Under the pieces are notes generated by a model that had not been told where the DNA came from, searched no databases, and saw only the letters and a list, made by a program, of their open reading frames with translations. Of a stretch of 6,105 bases of DNA, positions 1-6,075 are shown piece after piece. A program made the translations under genes and the position numbers. This stretch comes from JAFGOG01 sp034429215 (GTDB taxonomy: Bacteria; Chloroflexota; Anaerolineae; JAAYZQ01). Numbering within the stretch: the stretch's first letter is position 1; each line of letters opens with the position of its first letter. The stretch is from assembly GCA_034429215.1 (NCBI GenBank), contig DAOUGI010000049.1, positions 1 through 6,105 of the forward strand. The letters run 5' to 3'.

Positions 1-944
1 TCCCCGTACAGGCACCCCTCCTGGTACTCGGCCGGGATTATCTCCGGGTAGGTCAGCCGCCGGGGCAGCACCGGAAAGCACCCGCAGTAGCACGCCTCCA
101 CCACCGCCGCCCCAAAGAACTCGTGCACCGCCGTCGACACCGCCACGTCGGCCTGCCACAGCAGCCGGGCGTAGGTCGCCCCGTCCTCCGCGTAGCCAAA
201 ATGCACCATCCGCTCCGGCAGCCGCTCCCGGGCCTCCTGGAACTCGGCCGGCAGATTGCGAAAACTCTCCCCCAACAGGATCAGCCCGAAATCCCACCCC
301 TCGCCGGCCAGCGCATACACCGCCCGGAAAAAGGTCTCGGGGTCCTTGTCGTATTCCCAGCGGTGGTTCCACAGCAGCAGCGGCCGCCCGCTGCGCGGCT
401 CGGCCGGGCGGTGAGCGTCCAGCCGGGCCAGATCGAGCCCCAGCGGCAGCACCTGGGCCTTGGCCCGCAACGCGTCCACCGCCCACAGCTCGTTATAATC
501 GGGAAAGTGTTTGAGCAGCCGGGGCAGCTCGTCGAAAAAGGCCTCCAGGTGGTAGGCCGAGTTGAACAAGAGCGCCTGTGCCCGCAGGCCGCTCGCCAGG
601 TGGATAAAGCCATAATGCAGGTCGCGCTTTTCGCCCGGCTGGAGGGGATAGGTGAGCTGGTTTTCGTGAAAGTAGAGCGCCACCGGCACGGAGGACAGCC
701 GCTCGCCGGCCAGGGTCAGGAACACCGGCAGGTTGAGCATCTCCGAGGCCAGGATCAGGTCGGGCCGCTCGTCGATCTCAGCCGCCATCCGCGCCAGCGT
801 CACCGCCCCGCCCTGCATCCGCCACTTCCAGAACCGGCCCGGCAGCGTCAGCAGCCGCACCCGGTGGCGGCTGTGGGCCGCATAGCCGTCGGCCCACGCC
901 TGGTGCGATCCGGTGTAGTAGGGCTCAACTAGCCATATATTCAT
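1..944 (-). CDS. GT-B glycosyltransferase, DUF3524 / tRNA-queuosine alpha-mannosyltransferase-like (3' end outside window)
   Basis: The reading frame is open from ATG at 944 to base 1, giving 314 residues with no stop, so the C-terminus lies outside the window. The N-terminus MNIWLVEPYYTGSHQAWADG, the HENQLTYPLQPGEKRDLHYG block (residues 93-112) and WNHRWEYDKDPETFF (192-206) are hallmarks of the DUF3524 family, which includes vertebrate GTDC1/QTMAN. That enzyme transfers mannose from GDP-mannose to queuosine in tRNA-Asp. A C-terminal GT-B domain is indicated by HEFFGAAVVEAC with an E-x7-E pair (E275, E283). Family members usually run to roughly 350-400 residues, so most of the protein is present. 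The ATG at 944 matches the conserved start; an in-frame ATG at 962 would add six residues, and neither has a strong ribosome binding site. It lies 85 nt downstream of the tldE-like gene on the same strand. The family call is firm. The acceptor (queuosine-tRNA or another molecule) is inferred. Confidence 0.87.
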   Translation of the reverse strand, partial: MNIWLVEPYYTGSHQAWADGYAAHSRHRVRLLTLPGRFWKWRMQGGAVTLARMAAEIDERPDLILASEMLNLPVFLTLAGERLSSVPVALYFHENQLTYPLQPGEKRDLHYGFIHLASGLRAQALLFNSAYHLEAFFDELPRLLKHFPDYNELWAVDALRAKAQVLPLGLDLARLDAHRPAEPRSGRPLLLWNHRWEYDKDPETFFRAVYALAGEGWDFGLILLGESFRNLPAEFQEARERLPERMVHFGYAEDGATYARLLWQADVAVSTAVHEFFGAAVVEACYCGCFPVLPRRLTYPEIIPAEYQEGCLYG

Positions 945-964
945 AGCTCGTGGGATGCACATAA

Positions 965-1017
965 ACGCAGATGAACGCAGATCCCCTTTAGCTGCGAGAA
1001 TCTGCGTTCATCTGCGT
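965..1017. repeat. 18-bp perfect inverted repeat with internally repeated arms
   Basis: The left arm ACGCAGATGAACGCAGAT (965-982) is exactly complementary to the right arm ATCTGCGTTCATCTGCGT (1000-1017), with a 17-nt loop. Each arm contains the octamer ACGCAGAT twice, 10 nt apart. In a leftward transcript the stem would fold just after the tldE-like stop (1030) and is followed only by a short U-poor TTTATG run. It could therefore act as a weak terminator, a processing or stability hairpin, or simply be a copy of a dispersed intergenic repeat. Very similar ATCTGCGTTCATCTGCGT sequences are, from memory, frequent between genes in several bacterial phyla. Confidence 0.85.
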
Positions 1018-1029
1018 CCAACAATCTGT

Positions 1030-2364
1030 CTAGAATTCTGTCGCGCCGGTGAAGGTAAAGGCGCTCAGCTTGAGCGCCGGCACGCTCACCGCGCCAAAGC
1101 CCTCCAGCAGCGCCGGCTTGCTGCCGATCGCCTCCACCGCGTTGAGCGCCTCCAGATAGCTCTGGGTAAAGCGCAGGTTCTTGACCGGGTAGGCGATCTC
1201 GCCGTTTTCGATCAGGAAGGTGCCGTCGCGGGTCATCCCCGTGATTACCACCTTGGTCGGCTCGACCGGCCGGGTGTAGTGGAAGCGGGTGACGTACAGC
1301 CCGCGATTGGTGGACTTGATCATCTCTTCCACGGTGGCGTCGCCGGGTGCGAAAAAGGCGTTCAGCGGGAACGGCCCGAAGGTGTTTGGCGCCGGCAGGG
1401 CGTGTCCGGTCGACTGCTTGCCCTCTTTGCCGGCGCAGTACGAGTCGTACACTACGCCCGTGGCCACGCCGTTGGTGATCAGCTCGACCCGCTGCTTGGG
1501 CACGCCTTCAAAGTCGAACGGTTGCGGCAGCCCGGCCGGATCCAGCCCGTCGTCCCACATCGAGATGCGCGGATCGACGATCTGCTGCCCGATTTTGCCC
1601 ACCATAAAGCTGCGCCCCTCCTGCATGGCCACCGCGCTAAAGCCGGTGTAGGTCATCATCTGGATGAAATCCTCCACCGCGTACGGCTCCAGGATGACCG
1701 GGTACTGGCCCGGCTCCAGGGAGCGCGGGTTCCGGCTGCGCAGGCATTTGTCCACCGCCTCGGCGCCGATCGCCTCGAAATCGAGGGTGTTGACGTCCAG
1801 CGCCTGGGCCGCCGCATAGCCGGCGCTGTTGTCGCTCATGATCACCGTGTTGATGTCGGCCTTGGTCGTCGGAAAGTAGGCAAAGGTGCCCAGCGAGTTG
1901 GCCACCGCCACTTCGAGCGTGGCTGTGGTCAGCGCCCCCGAGGCCACCACCCCCTTGGCCCGCGCCTGGAGGCAGATGGCGCCCACCCCCTTGGCCCGCT
2001 GTTCGGGCGTGCACCCGGCGGTCGCCTCGCTGTAGGACGTCACCGGCGGGATCGGCAGTGGCCCGGGCAGCGACTGGAAATCGGGGTTCTCCGGTTGGAA
2101 CCGGGCGATCGCCAGCGCGTGCTCCAGCGCCTCGGCCAGCGCCTGCTCGTGCAGGTTGTTCGTCCCGGCCACGCCGATCCGCTTGCCCATCACGACGCGG
2201 ATGCGGACTGAGGCGTCGGTCTCGTACACGTTTTGGTGGATAGTCGAATTGGCAAAGCGGGTCAGCGCCTGGTCGCCGGCCATGATCACTATTTCGGTCT
2301 GGTCGGCTGTGGAGCGGGCCAGGATCGTGTCGGTTATCTGTTTGATGCGAGCTTGTCCTAACAT
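1030..2364 (-). CDS. TldD/PmbA family protein, TldE-like subunit
   Basis: This 444-residue protein belongs to the TldD/PmbA (peptidase U62) family, close to the length of E. coli TldE/PmbA (about 450). It resembles the non-catalytic TldE partner. It has the N-terminal domain with RFANSTIHQN (36-45), the central FSAVAMQEGRSFMVGKIGQQ block (242-261) and the C-terminal YPVKNLRFTQS segment (392-402). It lacks the HExxxH zinc motif: the equivalent region reads EPYAVEDFIQMM (226-237). In characterised systems TldD and TldE form a heterodimeric cytosolic metalloprotease that degrades unfolded peptides and trims leaders from ribosomal peptides such as microcin B17. The ATG at 2364 is preceded by GGGGAGAGG with 5-nt spacing. 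The gene starts 13 nt after the tldD stop, so the two are surely co-transcribed. The substrate in this organism is unknown. Confidence 0.93.
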   Translation of the reverse strand: MLGQARIKQITDTILARSTADQTEIVIMAGDQALTRFANSTIHQNVYETDASVRIRVVMGKRIGVAGTNNLHEQALAEALEHALAIARFQPENPDFQSLPGPLPIPPVTSYSEATAGCTPEQRAKGVGAICLQARAKGVVASGALTTATLEVAVANSLGTFAYFPTTKADINTVIMSDNSAGYAAAQALDVNTLDFEAIGAEAVDKCLRSRNPRSLEPGQYPVILEPYAVEDFIQMMTYTGFSAVAMQEGRSFMVGKIGQQIVDPRISMWDDGLDPAGLPQPFDFEGVPKQRVELITNGVATGVVYDSYCAGKEGKQSTGHALPAPNTFGPFPLNAFFAPGDATVEEMIKSTNRGLYVTRFHYTRPVEPTKVVITGMTRDGTFLIENGEIAYPVKNLRFTQSYLEALNAVEAIGSKPALLEGFGAVSVPALKLSAFTFTGATEF

Positions 2365-2369
2365 GGTAT

Positions 2370-2378
2370 CCTCTCCCC
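2370..2378 (-). promoter_or_regulatory. ribosome binding site of the tldE-like gene
   Basis: On the minus strand GGGGAGAGG lies 5 nt upstream of ATG at 2364. Its first base is the last base of the tldD TAG stop codon. The site fills most of the 13-nt gap, which supports separate but coupled initiation within one mRNA. Confidence 0.75.
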
Positions 2379-3850
2379 TATTTCATCACGCCGACTTGGA
2401 TGTTGCGAAAGCGCGCCGGCGCCGCCCCGTGCCCGGTGTGGGCCGTCTGGCCGGGCTGGCCCTTGCCGCAGTTGGGCGTGCCCCACACCCGCCAGTGGTT
2501 GCTGTTGCAGATGGCGTCGCAGCTTCCCCAGAACTGGGGGGTGATGCCGGTGTAGGTGGCGTTCTTGAGCATCTGGCCCATCTTGCCGTTCTTGATCTCG
2601 TAGGCCATCTCGGTGCCGAACTGGAAGTTGAGCCGCTTGTCGTCGATGCTCCAGCTCTTGTTCAGCTCCATGTAGATGCCGTCGTCGGTGTCGGCGACCA
2701 GGTCGTCGAACTCCCACTCGCCCGGCTCCAGGTTGACGTTGGTCATGCGGATGATCGGGATCCGGTTCCAGCCGTCGGCGCGCATGGCCCCGCCCGACGT
2801 CTCGGGCGCGGTCGGCCCGACGATCTCCCGCAGTTGCTGGGCCGTCTCGCGCGAGGTCAAATAGCCGACGAACTGTCCGCTGCGGACGATCGGCACCCGC
2901 TGCGACGGCACACCCTCGTCGTCCCAGCCAAAGGTGCCCAGCCCGCCTGGGATCGTCGCGTCGGCGGTCAGGTTGACAATGTCCGAGCCGTAGCGGAAAT
3001 TGCGGTACTTTTCCGGGGTCAAAAAGCTGGTGCCGGCGTAGCTGGCCTCGGTGCCGAACACCCGGTCCAGCTCGATCGGGTGGCCGCACGACTCGTGGAT
3101 CTGGAGCGCGAGCTGGGTGGCGCCCAGGATGATCGTCCTGACGCCGCCGGGGCACTGGGGCGCGCTGAGCAGCGCCACCGCCTCTGCGCCGATCCGCTCG
3201 GCGTTGCCCGGCAGGTCCATGGCCAGGATCGATTCCCAGCCCTCGGAGCGCTGGTCGCGCCCGAACGAGTTGGGGAAGGACCGCTTCTGGACCTCGCCCT
3301 TGTGCGGATCGATGGCCAGCGCCTCGATGCCGCCGCCCGATTCGACGATCTCTTGCTCGATAAAGGCGCCTTCGGTGTTGGCAAAGGTCTTGTTCTCCTG
3401 CCACAGGCCCAACGACGACTCGGCGACCATCACCCCCGGTGTGGCGCGCAGCCCCTGGTCGGCCTTGAGCAGGAGATCGATCTTTTGATCGAGCGACACC
3501 TGCCACGGGTCGATCTGGACCGGCGTCCGGTAGCTGCCGGTGTAGGCCACCGGCGGCCCAAGCCTCACGTCGTGGACTTTGAACAGGGCACTGGCCCGGG
3601 CGATCTGGACGGCCATGGCGGTGATCCGGTCCACTTCGGCCGGCGACAGCAGCGCCGAGCTGGCAAAGCCCCACGCCCCGTCCACCACCACCCGCACGCC
3701 AAAGCCCTGGCTCTCGTCGTCCGACAGCGCCTCGACGATCCCGTTTTTGACGGTGATGTCTTGGGTCCGCCGCCGCACGATGCGGATGTCTGCATAGCTG
3801 GCGCCCTGGACCTGCGCCAGGTTCAGGGCTCGATCGGTGAGTGTTCTCAA
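2378..3850 (-). CDS. tldD: TldD family zinc metalloprotease, catalytic subunit
   Basis: This 490-residue protein is the catalytic partner of the TldD/TldE pair (E. coli TldD is about 481 residues). The HExxxH zinc motif is visible as IHESCGHPIELDR, with H252, E253 and H257. The C-terminal WGTPNCGKGQPGQ (456-468) carries Cys461, the likely third zinc ligand, matching the CGK.GQ element of E. coli TldD. Other family blocks are NGIVEALSDDESQGFGVRV (36-54) and DDEGVPSQR (310-318). The start is TTG at 3850, chosen because a perfect AAGGAGG lies 5 nt upstream. No signal peptide or membrane segment is seen, so it should act in the cytosol with the tldE-like product encoded 13 nt downstream. No ribosomal-peptide precursor or modifying enzyme lies nearby, so a general role in peptide turnover is as likely as leader-peptide cleavage. 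Confidence 0.94.
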   Translation of the reverse strand: MRTLTDRALNLAQVQGASYADIRIVRRRTQDITVKNGIVEALSDDESQGFGVRVVVDGAWGFASSALLSPAEVDRITAMAVQIARASALFKVHDVRLGPPVAYTGSYRTPVQIDPWQVSLDQKIDLLLKADQGLRATPGVMVAESSLGLWQENKTFANTEGAFIEQEIVESGGGIEALAIDPHKGEVQKRSFPNSFGRDQRSEGWESILAMDLPGNAERIGAEAVALLSAPQCPGGVRTIILGATQLALQIHESCGHPIELDRVFGTEASYAGTSFLTPEKYRNFRYGSDIVNLTADATIPGGLGTFGWDDEGVPSQRVPIVRSGQFVGYLTSRETAQQLREIVGPTAPETSGGAMRADGWNRIPIIRMTNVNLEPGEWEFDDLVADTDDGIYMELNKSWSIDDKRLNFQFGTEMAYEIKNGKMGQMLKNATYTGITPQFWGSCDAICNSNHWRVWGTPNCGKGQPGQTAHTGHGAAPARFRNIQVGVMK

Positions 3851-3855
3851 AGGGT

Positions 3856-3862
3856 CCTCCTT
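3856..3862 (-). promoter_or_regulatory. ribosome binding site of tldD, decides a TTG start
   Basis: Minus-strand AAGGAGG sits 5 nt before the TTG codon at 3850-3848. This strong match is the reason for accepting the TTG start, since the next in-frame ATG is about 78 codons further in and would remove conserved N-terminal sequence. Confidence 0.82.
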
Positions 3863-3881
3863 CTCACAGGCTAGATGCTGC

Positions 3882-3910
3882 TTGACCGAATACTCAAAGC
3901 AGTGTACAAT
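3882..3910 (+). promoter_or_regulatory. predicted sigma-70 promoter for the rightward genes
   Basis: TTGACC (3882-3887) and TACAAT (3905-3910) are separated by exactly 17 bp, with five of six matches to the consensus in each box. Transcription would start near 3917, giving a leader of about 60 nt before the FmdB-type gene at 3977. It is the only strong promoter-like sequence in the divergent gap and probably serves the FmdB-type gene and the following synthase. It is called by eye from sequence only. Confidence 0.68.
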
Positions 3911-3929
3911 AGCTGGTCAGAAAACGCAA
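3901..3929 (-). promoter_or_regulatory. candidate leftward promoter for the tldD operon
   Basis: On the minus strand TTGCGT (3929-3924) and TACACT (3906-3901) are 17 bp apart. The -35 box matches consensus at three of six positions and the -10 box at four of six. Its -10 overlaps the first two bases of the rightward -10 around the palindrome TGTACA (3903-3908). The start would fall about 45 nt before the tldD TTG codon. It is weaker than the rightward promoter and less certain. Confidence 0.4.
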
Positions 3930-3976
3930 GCGGTCAGTAATCAGTTGACGGCTGAAAGCTTGTTTGAGGAATCAGA

Positions 3977-4216
3977 ATGCCAATCTACGAGTACGTCTGC
4001 GCCGACTGTGGCGCCAAGTTCGACAAGATGCGGCCGATGAGCCAGGCCAGCACGCCGCTCGACTGCGTCCGGTGCGGCAGCAGCGCCACCACGCGGGCCC
4101 TGTCTCTGTTTGCCGCCGTGAGCAAAAGCAGCGGCGGCGAGAGCCGGGCCGTCAGCGGCACAGGGCATGGCTGCGCCTCGTGCGGCGGGACGCACTGCGG
4201 CACCTGTAACCACTAG
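3977..4216 (+). CDS. FmdB family zinc-ribbon protein
   Basis: This 79-residue protein begins MPIYEYVCADCGAKFDKM, the characteristic opening of the FmdB family (the name comes from a putative regulator near formamidase and amidase genes). Two CxxC pairs, C8/C11 and C30/C33, form a zinc ribbon. The middle, ALSLFAAVSK followed by a Ser/Gly-rich stretch, is typical, and the tail GCASCGGTHCGTCNH adds C66, C69, C74 and C77. Members are small and widespread and have no settled function; regulation or a metal-related role is only supposed. The ATG is preceded by GAGGA (3966-3970) with 6-nt spacing. It is the first gene after the rightward promoter and ends 32 nt before the synthase gene, so they are likely co-transcribed. 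The family call is strong but the function is not known. Confidence 0.9.
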   Translation: MPIYEYVCADCGAKFDKMRPMSQASTPLDCVRCGSSATTRALSLFAAVSKSSGGESRAVSGTGHGCASCGGTHCGTCNH

Positions 4217-4248
4217 AGTAACATCCTCAAGAGTCAAGAAAGGTCGAG

Positions 4249-5430
4249 ATGGATCTATTCGAAAAGTGTGCCAATTTCACCGAAGCCAAGGAGCTGATGG
4301 CCACCGGTTTCTACCCCTGGTTCATCCCTTTGGAGGACACCGAGGGCACCGAAGTCACCATCTCTGGCAGAAAGCTGGTCATGATCGGTTCCAACAACTA
4401 TCTTGGGCTGACCACCCACCCCCACGTCCGCCAGGCGGCCATCGACGCCACGCGCGACTTTGGGACGAGCTGCACCGGCTCCCGCTTTGCGAACGGGACG
4501 CTGGCCACACACCTGGAGCTGGAAAAGCGCCTGGCCGGCTATGTCGAGAAGGAAGCCGCCCTGGTCTTTAGCACCGGCTACCAGGCCAACGTCGGCACCA
4601 TCTCGGCCCTGCTCGGCCGTAACGAGTATGTGATCACCGACAAGGACGATCATGCCAGCATTTTCGACGGCTGCCGCCTGTCGTACGGCACGATGAAGCG
4701 CTTCCGCCACAACGACATGGCCGACCTGGATCGGGTGCTGAGTCAGCTCCCGCTCGAGATCGGCAAGCTGGTCGTGGTGGATGGGGTGTTTAGCATGGGC
4801 GGCGACATCGCCCCCCTGCCCGACATCATCCCCTTGTGCAAAAAGTACAACGCCCGGCTGATGGTCGACGATGCCCATTCCCTCGGTGTGCTGGGCGGCG
4901 GCAAAGGCACGGCCATCCACTGGGGGGTGAACGCCGACGTCGACCTGGTAATGGGCACTTTTAGCAAGTCGTTCGCCTCCATCGGCGGCTTTATCGCCGG
5001 GGCAGAGCCGGTGATCCACTATATCCAGCACCACGCCCGCGCCCTGATCTTTAGCGCCTCGATGCCGCCCGCCAACGTCGCCGCAGCGTGTGCCGCGCTC
5101 GACGTGATGATCGACGAGCCGGAGCGGATCCAGCGGGTCAACGACATCGCCGCCAGGATGCGCCGCGATTACCAAGCGCTGGGTTTCAACACCGGCCCGA
5201 GCCAGACGCCGGTCATCCCGATCATCATCGGCGACCAGGACGGCACGTTCCTGACGTGGAAACTGCTGTTCGAGGAGGGGGTGTATACCAACCTGGTGAT
5301 CCCGCCGGCTGTTCCGCCCAACATGTCGCTGCTGCGCACCAGCTACATGGCGACCCACACCGACGAGCAGATGGAGTTTGTCCTGACCAAATTCGCCAAG
5401 ATCGGCCGGATGCTGGGCCTGATCCCGTAA
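4249..5430 (+). CDS. PLP-dependent alpha-oxoamine synthase, serine palmitoyltransferase-like (KBL/BioF/SPT family)
   Basis: This 393-residue fold-type I PLP enzyme is full length for the alpha-oxoamine synthase family. The family condenses an amino acid with an acyl thioester and releases CO2 and CoA or carrier protein. The PLP lysine is K240 in GTFSKSFASIGGF. VDDAHSLGVLG (206-216) holds the PLP-ring Asp (D207) and His210, and DHASI (134-138) supplies the stacking His135. SNNYLGLTTHP, GTSCTGSRFANGT and LIFSASMPPA are further family blocks. The N-terminus (MDLFEKCANFTEAKELMATG, then FYPWFIPLED), HNDMADLDRVL and the C-terminal MATHTDEQMEF resemble bacterial serine palmitoyltransferases more than BioF or glycine C-acetyltransferase. 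AAGAAAGG lies 5 nt upstream of the ATG. No biotin, threonine-degradation or sphingolipid gene is adjacent, so the substrate is not fixed. Automatic annotation may read aminotransferase class I/II, 8-amino-7-oxononanoate synthase or kbl. Confidence 0.9.
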   Translation: MDLFEKCANFTEAKELMATGFYPWFIPLEDTEGTEVTISGRKLVMIGSNNYLGLTTHPHVRQAAIDATRDFGTSCTGSRFANGTLATHLELEKRLAGYVEKEAALVFSTGYQANVGTISALLGRNEYVITDKDDHASIFDGCRLSYGTMKRFRHNDMADLDRVLSQLPLEIGKLVVVDGVFSMGGDIAPLPDIIPLCKKYNARLMVDDAHSLGVLGGGKGTAIHWGVNADVDLVMGTFSKSFASIGGFIAGAEPVIHYIQHHARALIFSASMPPANVAAACAALDVMIDEPERIQRVNDIAARMRRDYQALGFNTGPSQTPVIPIIIGDQDGTFLTWKLLFEEGVYTNLVIPPAVPPNMSLLRTSYMATHTDEQMEFVLTKFAKIGRMLGLIP

Positions 5431-5447
5431 TCAAGACCGTCGCACCC

Positions 5448-5516
5448 ATGAACGAAGGTTATGCCACACTCGTAGTAGCGACTTGTCGCTTTGGCTTGGT
5501 GATCCATGGAATCTGA
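5448..5516 (+). other. 22-codon leader ORF overlapping the signal peptidase start (probably not a gene)
   Basis: ATG at 5448 opens a 22-codon frame (MNEGYATLVVATCRFGLVIH and two more residues) that ends with TGA at 5514-5516, overlapping the first 11 bases of the signal peptidase gene in another frame. It has no clear ribosome binding site, and much of it translates the hairpin-bearing repeat-like stretch. It could couple translation to the downstream gene, but a chance frame within an intergenic repeat is more likely. Confidence 0.2.
5477..5490 (+). repeat. small hairpin in the synthase-signal peptidase gap (AGCGAC/GTCGCT)
   Basis: AGCGAC (5477-5482) and GTCGCT (5485-5490) are perfect inverted arms. 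As RNA they would form a five-pair stem closed by a CUUG tetraloop, which is known to be unusually stable. A T-poor TTGGCTT follows, so it is at best a weak terminator. The surrounding CACTCGTAGTAGCGACTTG looks like a dispersed intergenic repeat that I recall from Chloroflexota-like genomes. It is the only structure seen in the 75-nt gap between the two genes. Confidence 0.6.
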
Positions 5517-6063
5517 GCAAGAACAGCCCAAGACAGGCTCTGCTCTCCGCGAGCTGTTGGAGACGCTGATCCTGACCGTGGTCACCTACCTGCTCGTTCG
5601 TACCTTTCTGTTCGAGACCTATCGTGTCGTGGGGCAGAGCATGGATCAAACGTTGGAGCAGGACCAGCGGCTCATAGTCAGCAAGCTGAGCTATCGCCTG
5701 CACGATCCGCAGCGAGGCGATATCATCGTCTTTCGCGATCCCAACGATCCGGACCGAAACCTGATCAAGCGCATCATCGGCCTTCCCGGGGAGGTCCTGG
5801 AGATCCGCACCGGCCAGGTCTATATCAACGGGCAGCCGCTTGAAGAGGGCTACCTTGGCAGCCACAGCACGCGTTCCGAGCCCCAGGTTCCGATTCCGGA
5901 TGGTTACTACTTTGTCATGGGCGACAACCGCAACAACTCGAGCGATTCCCGTAGCTGGGGAGTGCTCGATGCCGGCAGGATCGTCGGCAAGGCGGCGTTT
6001 ACCTATTGGCCGATCCGGCTGTGGGGGTCGGCGCCACACGAAACCTACGGCATTGAGCCGTAA
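5506..6063 (+). CDS. lepB: signal peptidase I (type I leader peptidase)
   Basis: This 185-residue membrane-bound serine protease cleaves signal peptides from exported proteins on the outer face of the cytoplasmic membrane. One N-terminal transmembrane segment spans about residues 19-36 (ETLILTVVTYLLVRTFLF). The catalytic serine is S45 in VVGQSMDQTL and the general-base lysine is K88 in NLIKRIIGLPGE. The C-terminal GDNRNNSSDSRSWG (139-152) is the conserved box E. Length and single membrane anchor fit the short Gram-positive-like S26 type. The ATG at 5506 is the first possible start, since an in-frame TGA lies at 5500-5502; the only upstream GGTGA is close (3 nt), so the ribosome site is weak. 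The usual proline of the SMxPT motif is glutamine here (Q48). It follows the synthase by 75 nt. Confidence 0.95.
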   Translation: MESEQEQPKTGSALRELLETLILTVVTYLLVRTFLFETYRVVGQSMDQTLEQDQRLIVSKLSYRLHDPQRGDIIVFRDPNDPDRNLIKRIIGLPGEVLEIRTGQVYINGQPLEEGYLGSHSTRSEPQVPIPDGYYFVMGDNRNNSSDSRSWGVLDAGRIVGKAAFTYWPIRLWGSAPHETYGIEP

Positions 6064-6075
6064 CATACAAAATCC

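Noticed and set aside
123..932. 269-codon plus-strand frame over the glycosyltransferase
   Set aside because: The minus strand carries the DUF3524 motifs. The plus frame is a low-complexity Arg/Gln/Pro shadow.
965..1017. CRISPR-like repeat
   Set aside because: There are only two mirrored arms separated by 17 nt, with no series of direct repeats and spacers.
955..2211. 418-codon plus-strand frame over the tldE-like gene
   Set aside because: It is antisense to a conserved gene, begins inside the inverted repeat and has no family motif.
2378..3850. Ribosomal-peptide biosynthesis cluster around tldD/tldE
   Set aside because: No precursor peptide, cyclodehydratase, radical SAM enzyme or exporter is seen in the neighbouring genes.
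2156..3874. 572-codon open frame on the plus strand across tldD
   Set aside because: It is antisense to the clearly recognisable TldD and TldE-like genes. It is rich in Arg, Gly, Pro and Ala and matches no family I recognise. High GC codon use leaves long open antisense frames.
4255..5358. 367-codon minus-strand frame over the alpha-oxoamine synthase
   Set aside because: The plus strand carries the full PLP-enzyme motifs with a ribosome binding site. The reverse frame has none.
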